Assembly (NCBI RefSeq): GCF_018131105.1
Contig: NZ_JAFCJI010000001.1
Coordinates: 1,922,001 to 1,986,000, forward strand
Direction: 5' to 3'
DNA from: Bradyrhizobium manausense
Lineage (GTDB): Bacteria > Pseudomonadota > Alphaproteobacteria > Rhizobiales > Xanthobacteraceae
DNA: 64,000 bases
Shown: positions 30,851-39,647 of the stretch, one piece after another
Layout: the number at the start of each line of letters is the position of its first letter
Numbering within the stretch: the stretch's first letter is position 1
The notes under the pieces: model-generated
Told to the model about the DNA's origin: nothing
Seen by the model: the letters and a program-made list of their open reading frames with translations, nothing else
Database searches by the model: none
Program-made: the position numbers and the translations under genes

Positions 30851-32392
30851 TCACTCCGGCAGCCCCGCGGCACGGAGGGCCTCACCAAGCGACGCTGCTA
30901 GCGCCGGGGCGCAGTTGACGCCCTTGAACTGACGGCCGTAGCGGAAGGTGGGGTGCAATTCCAGCACCCGGGCTGCGGCTGCTCTTGCTTCGTGCAATCG
31001 GCCGAGCTTTGCGAGTGACGCCGCCAGTTGCACATGCGTGATGCTGTGGCGCGGATTGGCATGAACGGAGCGATAAGCGGCGCGACAGGCCTCTTCAAAA
31101 CGGCCGCGGTGGAAGTGCCCCATCGCCTGTGCGTCGAAAGCGGCAAAGGCCCAGGAATCGAACGGGCTGAGCCGCATGCCGCGCTCGCTCCATTCGATGG
31201 CGCGGTCGGCATCGCCACCCCAGCCCAGCATGACGCTGCCGAGGATGTAAGTCAGCGCCGACGACGGGCTGATCGAAAGCGCCGCATCGAGTGCGGTGAA
31301 TGCCGCGGAGCGGTCGTGTCCATCCATTCCGATCGAAAATCCCGCCAGCGTGAGTGCAACCGCGTCGTCCTGCCCGTGAGCGATGGCCGAGCGTGCATGC
31401 ATGATCGAAGCTGTGCGGTTTGTCTCCTGCAGACCGGCGCGGAGGAACAGGCAATGATGGCACATCGCAGCATTGCCGTGCGCCAAGGCATAGGAAGGCT
31501 CGAGCATTGTCGCCCGGTCCAGCAGCACCAGCGCCTGCGTCACCTGTTGGGGCATGCCGGAATCAACATCCGGCTGGGCCCGCAGGACGAGGTCATAGGC
31601 ATCAAGGCTGTCAGGCCGCTTGCGCTTGACCCGGTTGATTTCGGCGCGGCGCAGGCTCGGCGCGATGGCGCCGACGGCGGATATGGCGATGTCGTCCTGA
31701 AGAGCGAAAATATCGTCGGATTGGCGATCGTAGCGCTCGGCCCACACATGCATGCCGGTCGAGGCATCGATCAGCTGACCGGTGATGCGCACATTGCCGC
31801 CGGTCTTCCGGACGCTGCCTTCCAGCACGTAGCGAACGCCGAGCTCGCGGCCGATCTGCTTCACGTCGACCGCGCGGCCCTTATACGTGAATGTGGAGTT
31901 TCGCGCGATCACGAACAACCAGTTGATGCGAGACAGGCCGGTGATGATGTCGTCGACCATTCCATCGGCAAAATAGTCCTGCGCCGCATCGCCGCTCAGA
32001 TTCGTAAATGGCAGTACTGCAATTGATGGCCTGTCGGGCAATGTCAGCGATGGTGCGGATACCTTCTCCGGGTCGGACAACGTCGCCGCCGGACCGACAT
32101 AGCGATAGCCGCGTCGCGGCAGTGTTTCGATCCATTGCGCCTCTCCGGAGGCGTCCGCCAGCGCGCGCCGGACGGCGGCCATCTGGACGGTCAGATTGCT
32201 CTCCTCGATGGCCTGGGCGGGCCAAGCCGCCTCGATCAAGTCATCCTTCGATACCGGCGCGCCCGCCCGCCGAACGAGCAGTGCCAGGAGCAAAACAGCG
32301 CGCTGGCCGAGCGGAGTCGGCTCGGCCCCGCGGAAAAGAATCCCTGCATCGGCGTCGAGGCGGAAGGGACCAAATTCAAGGATCGCGGCCAT
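30851..32392 (-). CDS. OmpR/CadC-type winged-helix regulator with TPR domain
   Basis: A 513-residue protein. Residues 1-100 form an OmpR-type winged helix ([48 protein letters not shown]); residues 120-230 form the TolB-like segment found in adenylate-cyclase-associated regulators ([59 protein letters not shown]); the rest is a set of TPR helices ending near [12 protein letters not shown]. No membrane helix is visible, so unlike CadC it is cytoplasmic. It is divergent from the cupin gene across 124 bases, which may be its target. The inducer is unknown. Confidence 0.88.
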   Translation of the reverse strand: MAAILEFGPFRLDADAGILFRGAEPTPLGQRAVLLLALLVRRAGAPVSKDDLIEAAWPAQAIEESNLTVQMAAVRRALADASGEAQWIETLPRRGYRYVGPAATLSDPEKVSAPSLTLPDRPSIAVLPFTNLSGDAAQDYFADGMVDDIITGLSRINWLFVIARNSTFTYKGRAVDVKQIGRELGVRYVLEGSVRKTGGNVRITGQLIDASTGMHVWAERYDRQSDDIFALQDDIAISAVGAIAPSLRRAEINRVKRKRPDSLDAYDLVLRAQPDVDSGMPQQVTQALVLLDRATMLEPSYALAHGNAAMCHHCLFLRAGLQETNRTASIMHARSAIAHGQDDAVALTLAGFSIGMDGHDRSAAFTALDAALSISPSSALTYILGSVMLGWGGDADRAIEWSERGMRLSPFDSWAFAAFDAQAMGHFHRGRFEEACRAAYRSVHANPRHSITHVQLAASLAKLGRLHEARAAAARVLELHPTFRYGRQFKGVNCAPALAASLGEALRAAGLPE

Positions 32393-32516
32393 CGCTCAAG
32401 AAGGGCACATTTCGCAGGTTTTTTGCAATGTTTTCCGCACTGCTTCGCCACTTCCCGGAGCAGGCGGCCCATGATGTTGCCGTCACTGCGCAATGCGAAA
32501 AGCCAGGGAGGACCCC

Positions 32517-32978
32517 ATGAATGCAAAGCCAATCGTCCGCCGGCCCGGCGAAACCAGGGGAGTGATGCTGCGCGGCCAACCGATGGCCTTTCTGGTGACA
32601 GGGGAGGACACCCGTCACACCAGCATGTTCGACTGGACGATTCCGGCCGGATTCGCCACGGGCCGGCACGTTCATCGTGTGCAGGAAGAGACCTTCTACA
32701 TGCTTGAAGGGGAGTGCGAATGGCACGTCGCTGAAGAGGTTGTCCGGGCCACGCCGGGGACCTACCTTTTCATTCCACCGGGTGTTCCCCACAACATCAC
32801 CAATGTCAGCGACAAGCCCGCGCGCGTGCTGATGACCGTTTCGCCGCCGGGGCACGAGCATTACTTCGAGGAATTGGCCAGGCTGACCGCCAGCGGACCA
32901 CCCGATGCGAAAGCCATCAGCGAGTTGCGCGCCCGCTTCGACACCGACCAATTGTCGGCGCTGACGACAAGAGCTTAG
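32517..32978 (+). CDS. Cupin-domain protein
   Basis: A 153-residue single cupin. Motif 1 is GRHVHRVQEETFYMLEGE (His-x-His and Glu as metal ligands) and motif 2 is PPGVPHNITNVSDKP. Such small cupins include isomerases, dioxygenase-like enzymes and sensors; the sequence does not decide. The ATG at 32517 has GGGAGGA about 5 bases before it. It is divergent from the wHTH-TPR regulator gene and convergent with the class V aminotransferase. Confidence 0.85.
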   Translation: MNAKPIVRRPGETRGVMLRGQPMAFLVTGEDTRHTSMFDWTIPAGFATGRHVHRVQEETFYMLEGECEWHVAEEVVRATPGTYLFIPPGVPHNITNVSDKPARVLMTVSPPGHEHYFEELARLTASGPPDAKAISELRARFDTDQLSALTTRA

Positions 32979-33004
32979 GTTCACGCCGCGAGTTCGATGT
33001 CATA

Positions 33005-34183
33005 CTATCGCGGTGCCAGAGCTGCCACGTGGGCGATCAGTCGATCGATCTCTGCTTCCGTGTTGTAGTAATGTGGGGACGCCCGCACAACCACCGGCAG
33101 CGCGCGGACTTCCGCGTCGATGCGGGTGCTCGACGGATCTGACGCGCCGATGGTGATGCCGGCCTCGGCGGCGCTGCTGACGATCTCGTCCGCCTCGTGG
33201 CCATCCATTGTGAAACTGACGATGGCGCCCGGCGTGCGGCCGAGATCGCGAATTTTGATGCCACGGATGGCGGCAAGTCCGCTGCGGAGGCGGTCGGCCA
33301 GCAGACGGCAGCGCTGCTCGATCGGGCCGATGCCGATCGCCAGGGCATAGTCGACGGCCGCGCCAAGCCCGAGCCGCGCCGCGTAATTGTTCTCCCAGGT
33401 CTCGAACCGGCGCGCATCGTCGCGGAGCTGATAGTGGTCTCGCGAGACCCATGGCGCCGCAAAATGGTCGATCATCGACGGCTCAAGCTGTTGCAGCAGC
33501 CGCCGGCGGACGTAAAGGAAGCCGGTGCCGCGCGGGCCCCGCAGGAATTTGCGGCCTGTGGCCGACAGCATGTCACAGCCGATCGCTTCGACGTCGACCG
33601 GCATCTGCCCGACCGCCTGGCAGGCGTCGAGCAAATAGGGAATGCCGTGCACGCGCGCGATCTTGCCGATGGCTGCGGCTGGGTTGACCAGGCCGCCATT
33701 GGTTGGAACCCAGGTGATTGCAATCAGCTTCACGCGCGGATCGATCATCCGTTCCAGGGCCTGAATGTCGAGCTCGCCACTGGCATCGCTCGGCACGATC
33801 TCGATGACCGCGCCTGTCCGTTTGGCGACCTGAAGGAACGCGACGTAGTTGGCGGCATACTCCGCCTCGGCGGTCAGGATCCGGTCGCCGGCACGAAATG
33901 GCAGCGCATAGAACGCCATCTGCCAGGCGACGGTCGCGTTCTCCATGAGCGCGATCTCGTCCGGCGCGGCGTTCAGCAGGCGCGCTACCGAGCCGTAGAC
34001 TGCGTCAAGCCGGTCGGACTCGCGGTCAGCCGCGGCATAACCGCCGATCTCGCTCTCCAGATCGATATGCGATTTCATCGCCGCGACGACGGGCGTGGGC
34101 ATCAGGGCTGCGCCGGCATTGTGGAGATATGTGCGCCGGGAGGTGGCCGGCGTGTCGGCCCGGATTCGGTCGATATCGATCAA
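33005..34183 (-). CDS. Class V aminotransferase (cysteine desulfurase / isopenicillin-N epimerase-like)
   Basis: A 392-residue PLP enzyme. The Schiff-base Lys lies in SATGRKFLRGPRGTGFLYV, preceded by LLDACQAVGQMPVDVEAIG; TYLHNAGAALMPTPV is the family N-terminal motif. The active-site Cys loop of cysteine desulfurases is not evident (the C-terminal part reads RASPHYYNTEAEIDRL), so a desulfurase function is doubtful; epimerase, lyase or aminotransferase activity are open. The start is taken at a TTG at 34183 with GGAG eight bases before it; a longer TTG start at 34246 is possible. It is divergent from the LysR gene. Confidence 0.8.
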   Translation of the reverse strand: MIDIDRIRADTPATSRRTYLHNAGAALMPTPVVAAMKSHIDLESEIGGYAAADRESDRLDAVYGSVARLLNAAPDEIALMENATVAWQMAFYALPFRAGDRILTAEAEYAANYVAFLQVAKRTGAVIEIVPSDASGELDIQALERMIDPRVKLIAITWVPTNGGLVNPAAAIGKIARVHGIPYLLDACQAVGQMPVDVEAIGCDMLSATGRKFLRGPRGTGFLYVRRRLLQQLEPSMIDHFAAPWVSRDHYQLRDDARRFETWENNYAARLGLGAAVDYALAIGIGPIEQRCRLLADRLRSGLAAIRGIKIRDLGRTPGAIVSFTMDGHEADEIVSSAAEAGITIGASDPSSTRIDAEVRALPVVVRASPHYYNTEAEIDRLIAHVAALAPR

Positions 34184-34382
34184 GTGCTGGTCTCCGCCTC
34201 TGCCATCCCACTTCACTGAATTAGGCGCGATGACGCGCACGAGCAAGCTGGCTCGGCCTTTGGAATAAAATCGCGGATTATAGCCTCATTTTGAGATCTC
34301 GTTCCAATCCGTCCGGCTATCGGCCTGGAATTTGAGAAATCCGACAAGGTCGAAGGCTGTATCCTGCCGCATCGGAAAATCG

Positions 34383-35345
34383 ATGATGCAAGAGAAATCA
34401 CAATCGTCGCGCTCGGCGGGTGGGGCGCCCAAGGTCGACATCACCCGACGGATCGACCTTACGACGCTGCGGCTGTTCATCGCCATCTGCGAGGAAGGCA
34501 ATTTGACGCGCGCCGCGCAGCGGGAGGCGATCGCGCCGTCCGCCGTCAGCAAACGCATGCACGATCTCGAGGAGGTGCTGAAAGTCGCACTGTTTGAGCG
34601 GCATCCGAACGGCATGGCGCTGACGCCGGCCGGAGAGTCGCTGCTGCATCATGCGCGGGTGACACTGCTCAATGTCGAGAAGATCGCGGTCGACATGGCC
34701 GAACACGCTCGCGGCGTGCGCGGGCACGTGCGGATGCTGGCCAATCTGTCGTCCATCGTCGAGTTTTTGCCGGACGATCTGCCCGGCTTCTTCAGGTCCC
34801 ACGAACTGGTGCGGCTCGATCTTCAGGAGCGTCCGAGCGCCGATGTCGTTCGGGGAGTCGAGGAGGGCGTGGCCGAAATCGGCATCTGCTCGGCCGACGT
34901 GTCGACGCGTGGACTGGAGCGGTTCTCCTATCGGCGGGACCGGCTCGTCATCGTGGTACGGTCGGATCATCCGCTCGCATCGGCAGGAGACGTCTCGTTC
35001 GCCGATACGCTCGACTACGACCATGTCGGCCTGTTCGCGGCGAGCTCGATCTATCTTCGATCGCAATACACGGCGCAGCAGATCGGCAAATCGATCCGGC
35101 TGCGGGTTCACGTGCCGGGCTTCGATGCGGTGTGCCGCATGGTGCAGGCCGGCATGGGCATAGGTCTGATTCCGGACCGCGCATTCGAGGTGCTCAGTCA
35201 CGGCATGAACCTGACGGCTATCGAGCTGAGCGACGACTGGGCCGATCGCGAGCTGGTGCTGGTGGCCCGGGATCCCGCGGGATTGTCGGCGACGAGCCAG
35301 TTGATGCTCGAGCATCTGCGCCTGCCGCGTAGCAAACCTCACTGA
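34383..35345 (+). CDS. LysR-family transcriptional regulator
   Basis: A 320-residue LysR regulator: helix-turn-helix at residues about 25-85 (LTTLRLFIAICEEGNLTRAA, PSAVSKRMHDLEEVL, LFERHPNGMALTPAG) and a co-inducer domain that reads RDRLVIVVRSDHPLASAGDV and MVQAGMGIGLIPD. It is divergent from the class V aminotransferase and lies 105 bases upstream of, and in the same direction as, the CoA-transferase operon, so it may regulate either. The ATG at 34383 (MMQEKSQ) is chosen because it is the first Met near the family start. Confidence 0.9.
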   Translation: MMQEKSQSSRSAGGAPKVDITRRIDLTTLRLFIAICEEGNLTRAAQREAIAPSAVSKRMHDLEEVLKVALFERHPNGMALTPAGESLLHHARVTLLNVEKIAVDMAEHARGVRGHVRMLANLSSIVEFLPDDLPGFFRSHELVRLDLQERPSADVVRGVEEGVAEIGICSADVSTRGLERFSYRRDRLVIVVRSDHPLASAGDVSFADTLDYDHVGLFAASSIYLRSQYTAQQIGKSIRLRVHVPGFDAVCRMVQAGMGIGLIPDRAFEVLSHGMNLTAIELSDDWADRELVLVARDPAGLSATSQLMLEHLRLPRSKPH

Positions 35346-35450
35346 TTTCAGCCCGTTCGTCATCCGCGAACGCGTGTTCATCAAAGGATATTGGACTTGG
35401 GACCTCGCGCTCGGCGACACCACGATCAATGAGATCGAGGAGCGCCAGAC

Positions 35451-36644
35451 GTGGACGGACCATTATCCGGAATACGAGTCGTTGAGCTCGGAACATTGAT
35501 CGCCGCGCCGTTCGCCGCGCGGCTGTTCGCCGAGTTCGGCGCCGAAGTCATCAAGATCGAGCAGCCCGGCAGCGGCGATCCCTTGCGCACATGGCGCAAG
35601 CTGCATCAGGGCACGTCGCTCTGGTGGTATTTGCAATCGCGCAACAAGAAGTCGATCGGCATCGATCTGAAATCGCCCGAGGGCCGCGACGTCGCGCTGC
35701 GCCTGGCAGCACAAGCCGATGTCGTGATTGAAAACTTCAAGCCGGGCAGCCTCGAGAAGCTCGGCCTCGGCTGGGACGTGCTGTCGAAGCTCAACCCAAA
35801 CCTGACACTCGTGCGCATCTCCGGTTACGGGCAGACCGGCCCTTATCGCGACCGCTCCGGCTTTGGCGCCATTGGGGAGGCCATGGGCGGCTTGCGCTTC
35901 ACTACGGGCGATCCGGACAGTCCGCCGGCGCGCGTCGGCATCAGCGTCGGCGACAGCCTTGCCTCGCTCCATGGCGTGATCGGCGCGCTGATGTCGCTGC
36001 TGCGCGTCAAGACGGGGCAGGGGCGCGGGCAGGTGGTCGACGTTTCGCTGTACGAGAGCGTGTTCAACCTGATGGAGAGCCTTGTCCCGGAATACGACCT
36101 CATGGGTCATGTCCGGACCCGCACCGGTGGTGCTCTGCCCGGCATCAGCCCGTCCAACACTTATCCGAGCTCTGACGGGCGCCATGTCGTCATCGCGGGC
36201 AATAGCGACGCGATCTTCAGGCGTCTGATGCAGGTCGTCGGGCGGCCGGATCTCGCCGACGATCCTCAGCTTGCCAGCAACGACGGGCGCGTCCGCAACA
36301 ACGCCTTGCTCGATGCCGCCATCACCGCCTGGACCACGCGCCAGACGATGGATGAGATCCTCGCGCGCCTTGATGCTGCCGATGTTCCCGCGGGCCGGAT
36401 CTATTCGGTTGCTGACATCGTTGACGATCCCCACTACGCCGCCCGCGAGATGATCCTGCCGACCGAGCTGCCGGGCGATGTCACCGTGAAGATGCCGGGC
36501 ATTGCGCCAAAGCTCTCCGAGACGCCGGGTGCGGTCAGGTGGCCCGGCCCTTCGCTGGGACAGCACACCGACGAGGTGCTCGCGGGTCTCGGCTTGCAGG
36601 CGGGCGATATCGCGCAGCTGCGCCGGAGCGGAGCGGTGCAGTGA
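35451..36644 (+). CDS. Class III CoA-transferase (CaiB/BaiF)
   Basis: A 397-residue family III CoA-transferase starting with GTG (GAGGAG about 9 bases upstream). Typical features are GIRVVELGTLIAAPFAARLFAEFGAEVIKIE at the start, WWYLQSRNKKSIGIDLKSPEGRD, ENFKPGSLEKLGLG and the catalytic Asp in the GISVGDSLAS segment. These enzymes move CoA between carboxylic acids through an aspartyl-CoA intermediate. Its stop overlaps the start of an HMG-CoA-lyase-like gene, so the pair probably activates a hydroxy-dicarboxylate with CoA and then cleaves it. The substrate is inferred only. Confidence 0.9.
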   Translation: MDGPLSGIRVVELGTLIAAPFAARLFAEFGAEVIKIEQPGSGDPLRTWRKLHQGTSLWWYLQSRNKKSIGIDLKSPEGRDVALRLAAQADVVIENFKPGSLEKLGLGWDVLSKLNPNLTLVRISGYGQTGPYRDRSGFGAIGEAMGGLRFTTGDPDSPPARVGISVGDSLASLHGVIGALMSLLRVKTGQGRGQVVDVSLYESVFNLMESLVPEYDLMGHVRTRTGGALPGISPSNTYPSSDGRHVVIAGNSDAIFRRLMQVVGRPDLADDPQLASNDGRVRNNALLDAAITAWTTRQTMDEILARLDAADVPAGRIYSVADIVDDPHYAAREMILPTELPGDVTVKMPGIAPKLSETPGAVRWPGPSLGQHTDEVLAGLGLQAGDIAQLRRSGAVQ

Positions 36645-37582
36645 TGGCGATGCCTCCCGATATCATCATCCAGGAAGTCGCTCCGCGCGACGGCCTGCAG
36701 ATCGAAGCGAAATGGGTCGAGACCGGCAAGAAGATCCAGCTGGTCAATTCGCTCTCGGCAATCGGATTTCGCCGTATCGAGATCTCCTCGTTCGTGTCGC
36801 CAGCAGTTGTGCCGTCGCTCCGAGATGCAGCAGAAGTGTTCGCGGGCATCGAGCGTCGTCCGGGCACGATCTACACGGCGCTTATCCCGAACCCGAAGGG
36901 TGCCGAGCTGGCGCTGGCGGCGCGCGCCGACGAGCTCAATTTCGTGATGTCGGCGAGCGAGACGCACAATCGCGCCAACATGAACATGACGCATGGGCAG
37001 TCCATGGCCGCGCTCGCCGAAATCGTCAAGCCGGCGCATGCGGGCGGCGCGCTGGTCAATGCCACCGTCGCCACCGCGTTCGGCTGTCCCTTCGAGGGGA
37101 CGCAGCCCTTCGAGCGGGTGCTCGATATCGTCAAACGCTATCTCGCTCTCGGAGTCGACGGCATCACACTTGCCGACACCACGGGCATGGCCAATCCCAA
37201 TCAGGTGTCGCAACTGGTGGCCGAGGTCCTGATGCTGGTCCCTGTGGACCGGCTCACGCTTCACTTCCACAACACGCGGGGGCTCGGTCTCGTCAACGTT
37301 CTCGCGGCCTACGACACCGGCGCACGCCGCTTCGATGCGGCGCTGGGCGGTCTCGGCGGATGCCCGTTTGCACCGGGCGCCACCGGCAATGTCTGCACCG
37401 AAGATCTCGTCAACCTCTGCCACGAGATCGGTTTGCGCACCGGTCTCGATCTGCAGCGCCTGATCGATCTCTCGTTCCGGTTGCCTGGGCTGGTCGGGCA
37501 TGAGGTGCCGGGGCAGGTCGCCAAGGCTGGCCGTCCCCTCGATCTGCATCCCATACCCGAACGTCTGCGGCACTCCGGCTGA
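36644..37582 (+). CDS. Hydroxymethylglutaryl-CoA lyase family protein
   Basis: A 312-residue TIM-barrel lyase of the HMGL family. Motifs: QEVAPRDGLQ (catalytic Arg-Asp), SASETHNRANMNM, ADTTGMANP, LHFHNTRGLGLVN (metal His pair) and GGLGGCPFAPGATGNV (the catalytic Cys loop). It should cleave a 3-hydroxy-3-methyl acyl-CoA to acetyl-CoA and a keto acid; HMG-CoA giving acetoacetate is the parent reaction, and citramalyl-CoA-like substrates are alternatives. The ATG overlaps the CoA-transferase stop. An MFS transporter gene follows after 39 bases. Confidence 0.9.
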   Translation: MAMPPDIIIQEVAPRDGLQIEAKWVETGKKIQLVNSLSAIGFRRIEISSFVSPAVVPSLRDAAEVFAGIERRPGTIYTALIPNPKGAELALAARADELNFVMSASETHNRANMNMTHGQSMAALAEIVKPAHAGGALVNATVATAFGCPFEGTQPFERVLDIVKRYLALGVDGITLADTTGMANPNQVSQLVAEVLMLVPVDRLTLHFHNTRGLGLVNVLAAYDTGARRFDAALGGLGGCPFAPGATGNVCTEDLVNLCHEIGLRTGLDLQRLIDLSFRLPGLVGHEVPGQVAKAGRPLDLHPIPERLRHSG

Positions 37583-37621
37583 GCGACTGCCACCAAAACT
37601 CAAAACAAATTGGAGGAAACC

Positions 37622-38950
37622 ATGACGATTGCTACGGCGGCTACCGCCGATCTCGACACTGGAATCACGGAACAGCAAGTCATCAAGAAAATCGCCTGGC
37701 GGCTGATGCCGCTGATCATCATCTGCTACTTCTTCGCGTTCTTCGATCGCGTCAACATCGCCTTTGCCAAGTCCGCCTTGCAGACCGATCTCGGCCTCAG
37801 CAATACGGCCTACGGATTTGGCGCGAGCCTGTTCGTCGTCGGCTATGTTTTGCTGGAGGTGCCTAGCAACATGTTGCTGTACCGCTTCGGTGCGCGGCGC
37901 TGGATCGCGCGCATCATGATCTCCTGGGGCCTTGCGACAGCGGCCATGATTTTCGTCCGGACCGAGTGGCAGTTCTACGCGCTCCGTTTCGTGATCGGCG
38001 CCATGGAAGCCGGATTTGCTCCGGGCATTCTCTATTATCTGACGCTCTGGTTTCCCAAATCACACCGCGGACGGATGACATCGGTGTTCTTTCTCGCGAC
38101 TGCCTTCTCAGGCATCATCGGCGCTCCCATCGCGGGTCTCATCCTCAACTATCTGAATGGGCTGTACGGCCTTGCCGGCTGGCAATGGCTGTTCCTCGCC
38201 GGCGGCCTGCCATGTGTTGCTCTGGGTCTGGTCGTGTTGCTTCGCCTCGATGACGGGATCGAGCAGGCGAAGTGGCTGAGCAACGATGAGCGCCGCATGA
38301 TCTCGTTTCAGCTGGACCGCCAGAACAGCGGGATCGGCGGCCATTCGGCGTGGCGATCTCTGCTCATGCCCGGTGTGCTGCTGCTTGGCTTCATCTACTT
38401 CTTGATCCAGATCGCGTCCTATGGACTGAACTTCTGGGCTCCGGACCTGATCAAGGCGGCTGGAGGAGGCAGTGCAGCCGCCGTCGGCTTCCTGACCGCG
38501 GTGCCTTACATCTGCGGGGCCATCAGCATGCTGGTCGTCGGGCGCTTGTCCGATGCCTCAGGCGAGCGTCCTAAATTCGTCGCAGGGCTGATTCTCGCGG
38601 CCGCAGTCGGATTCTTCGCCACCGGAGCCTTCGACAGGAACGTCGTCACCCTGGTTGCGGCGCTCGCCATTCTCGGTGGCGGCGTGGTCGCGGCCATTCC
38701 GACGTTCTGGACGCTGCCGCCGAAGATCCTCGCCGGCGCGGGCGCGGCGAGCGGGATCGCGCTCATCAACACGCTGGGGCAGGTCGGCGGCATCGTCAGC
38801 CCGGTCATGGTCGGCTCGGTCAAGGATGCGACCGGCAGCACCACGCCGGCGCTCTACGTCATCGGCGGCTTGTGCGTGCTCTGTGCAGTGCTGTTGCTGA
38901 CGGTGCTTCCGCGCGACCTGAAGGCCAGCGACGTGGCGGAACCGCACTAG
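37622..38950 (+). CDS. MFS transporter, anion:cation symporter type
   Basis: A 442-residue 12-helix transporter with the ACS-family look: KIAWRLMPLIIICYFFAFFDRVNIAFAKSAL at the start, GYVLLEVPSNMLLYRFGARRWIAR, and GAMEAGFAPGILYYLTLWFPKSHRGRMTS. Members import organic anions such as tartrate, 4-hydroxyphenylacetate or phthalate. The ATG at 37622 has GGAGGAAACC directly before it. As the third gene of the CoA-transferase/lyase operon it probably imports the acid these enzymes degrade. Confidence 0.9.
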   Translation: MTIATAATADLDTGITEQQVIKKIAWRLMPLIIICYFFAFFDRVNIAFAKSALQTDLGLSNTAYGFGASLFVVGYVLLEVPSNMLLYRFGARRWIARIMISWGLATAAMIFVRTEWQFYALRFVIGAMEAGFAPGILYYLTLWFPKSHRGRMTSVFFLATAFSGIIGAPIAGLILNYLNGLYGLAGWQWLFLAGGLPCVALGLVVLLRLDDGIEQAKWLSNDERRMISFQLDRQNSGIGGHSAWRSLLMPGVLLLGFIYFLIQIASYGLNFWAPDLIKAAGGGSAAAVGFLTAVPYICGAISMLVVGRLSDASGERPKFVAGLILAAAVGFFATGAFDRNVVTLVAALAILGGGVVAAIPTFWTLPPKILAGAGAASGIALINTLGQVGGIVSPVMVGSVKDATGSTTPALYVIGGLCVLCAVLLLTVLPRDLKASDVAEPH

Positions 38951-38987
38951 GCGGGGCCGGTGCCGCGTTTGGCCGAATCCTTGCGCC

Positions 38988-39551
38988 TCAGATGCAGAGG
39001 CCGAGCAGCTTGACGTGGCAATTGGTGGCTTTGGGCTTGCCGGTGGGCGTGACCTCGCGTTTCACGGCCACCAGCGGCTCGCTGTCTTTCTTGCCTTTGC
39101 CTTTGCCCGGCTTCAGCTCGTAGTCGCCGGCAATCACCATGGCCCAATAGGTGCGCTTGCCGCTGGCATTCTTCGCGCTCGCGATCCCGACGCGGGAGGC
39201 GTTGTGCAGCAGCAGGTTCTTGCGGTGCCCGGAGGAATCGATCCACTGGCCGAGCGTCTTTTCAAAGTTGTCGTAGCCGTAGGCGATGTTCTCGGCGGCG
39301 CGGCCGGCGCCTGATGGCGCGACGCGCTTGTTGAACGGGCCGAGCGCATCGTGGCTGAGATCGTCCTTGGCTGCCATCGCGCGGGCCTGGTCCATCGCGA
39401 TGCGGTCAAGCGTTGTGTCGCGCACGACGCGGCCCTCACCATGCTTCAGGCGGAAGCCGGAGATTTGTTCGGCGGCGGACTCCGCAGCCCCCGCAGGCGC
39501 GGCCGCCAGCAGCATCAGGCCCGCAATCAGCAACGTCGCGCGGCGCCTCAT
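38988..39551 (-). CDS. Secreted CAP/SCP-domain protein
   Basis: A 187-residue protein with a signal peptide (MRRRATLLIAGLMLLAAAPAGA) and a CAP domain (YkwD/SCP type): ISGFRLKHGEGRVVRDTTLD, MAAKDDLSHDALGPFNKRV, AENIAYGYDNFEKTLGQWID, SSGHRKNLLLHNASRVGIA and YWAMVIAGDY. The putative metal-binding His residues in LSHD and SGHRKNLL are kept. A basic GKGKGKKDSE linker and a short tail with CHVKLLGLC follow. Its role in bacteria is not established. GGGGGACC lies before the ATG at 39551. Confidence 0.88.
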   Translation of the reverse strand: MRRRATLLIAGLMLLAAAPAGAAESAAEQISGFRLKHGEGRVVRDTTLDRIAMDQARAMAAKDDLSHDALGPFNKRVAPSGAGRAAENIAYGYDNFEKTLGQWIDSSGHRKNLLLHNASRVGIASAKNASGKRTYWAMVIAGDYELKPGKGKGKKDSEPLVAVKREVTPTGKPKATNCHVKLLGLCI

Positions 39552-39647
39552 GGTCCCCCAGCTCGTCATTGTGCCCCAAGTCAGTGCAATCTCCGGCTTC
39601 TCTACCGGCATTGTGGACGCTTCAAGGCGCCGCGCGTACCCTGTTCT

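Noticed and set aside
35346..35450. A coding-looking phrase before the CoA-transferase (FIKGYWTWDLALGDTTINEI)
   Set aside because: It is short, has no start codon with a binding site and runs out of frame with the CoA-transferase; could be a remnant but there is too little to support it.
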